Source: Solobacterium sp.
Lineage (GTDB): Bacteria; Bacillota_I; Bacilli_A; Erysipelotrichales; Erysipelotrichaceae
Length of the DNA: 60,953 nt
Direction: 5' to 3'
Assembly: GCA_024680365.1 (NCBI GenBank)
Contig: JAILCN010000012.1
Location: 1-60,953 of the forward strand
The notes beneath the pieces are model-generated. The model was not told where the DNA came from and did not search any database. It saw only the letters and a list, made by a program, of their open reading frames with translations. The stretch's first letter is position 1; each line of letters opens with the position of its first letter. A program made the position numbers and the translations under genes. Shown here one piece after another: positions 60,777-60,953 of this stretch.

Positions 60777-60953
60777 ATGCGCATGAAGACGATGTTTGTG
60801 ATCAGTGACAGGGCATATGATGACCTGCCTGTGTACGGGCAGGTATTTCATAATGCGGGCTTCCGGCTGATCGACACGAAAGATCAGGAAGATCTTCTGA
60901 TCTGTGACAGTGCACTGCTGTACTGTACGGAAGATACATTACATGATCCGGAA
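60777..60953 (+). CDS. Partial gene at the window edge, unknown
   Basis: Open frame MRMKTMFVISDRAYDDLPVY and onward to the window end (at least 59 codons). An ATG at 60771 is also in frame. TAAAAT ends six bases before 60777 and no ribosome site is seen, so this may be another leaderless gene. I do not recognise the protein from this fragment. Confidence 0.6.
   Translation, partial: MRMKTMFVISDRAYDDLPVYGQVFHNAGFRLIDTKDQEDLLICDSALLYCTEDTLHDPE

Overview
The window looks like a chromosomal segment of a low-to-moderate GC Firmicute, most likely an Erysipelotrichia/Clostridia-type gut or oral bacterium. The reasons are the Firmicute order secG-rnr-smpB-ssrA, a T-box riboswitch, strong GGAGG ribosome sites, a DUF1146 (YwzB-type) gene, a heterodimeric ABC exporter, a class B sortase and LCP protein pair, and tilS-hpt-ftsH in line. 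The genus cannot be named from sequence reading alone.

Layout. 1-300: start of a leftward HTH gene with a perfect 20-bp palindrome before its ribosome site, next to the 3' end of tmRNA. 344-4213: leftward secG-rnr-smpB-unknown-ssrA, the trans-translation and RNA quality-control unit. 4226-9630: thioredoxin-like lipoprotein, a frameshifted remnant, a membrane-anchored HTH protein, a flavin reductase-like protein and a membrane pyrophosphatase. 9759-13078: glycosyltransferase, then two short-chain dehydrogenases either side of a MerR gene, both with 19-bp-spacer MerR promoters. 13161-15139: an insertion sequence insulated by terminal hairpins. 15322-17346: AEC transporter, MazG and an Sce7726-type nuclease. 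17400-17829: tRNA-Pro(AGG), tRNA-Arg(CCU) and a 53-residue membrane protein.

17895-22337 is an arginine-responsive unit. A T-box leader with specifier CGC is followed by a possible Arg-rich leader peptide, then a polar amino acid ABC transporter and an M14 carboxypeptidase. 22977-23113 holds a likely phosphate-controlled promoter (11-bp phased repeats) driving a terminated ~75-nt RNA with a C-rich stretch. Peptidase and esterase genes follow, then an orphan PTS IIB, a pyridoxamine kinase, and a coupled operon of GNAT-MsrA fusion, polyphosphate kinase and nucleoside kinase. 32246-39722: a 1216-residue secreted protein and the two halves of an ABC exporter.

39728-39862 encodes a previously unrecognised-looking small RNA on the minus strand. 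It has four hairpins, three of them presenting a UUCCCC loop, with its own promoter and terminator. Together with the C-rich RNA at 23037 this suggests a family of Shine-Dalgarno-targeting regulators.

40050-56963 is mostly cell-envelope and housekeeping: sortase B, LCP, Sua5, glyA, upp, glycosyltransferases, tilS, hpt, ftsH, a GH2 enzyme, Hsp33 and Dus. 57117-60953 holds two membrane-anchored HTH proteins, small exported proteins, and a cation/proton antiporter preceded by a fluoride (crcB-motif) riboswitch. Several genes lack a ribosome site and have a -10 hexamer 6-11 nt before the start codon, suggesting leaderless transcripts.
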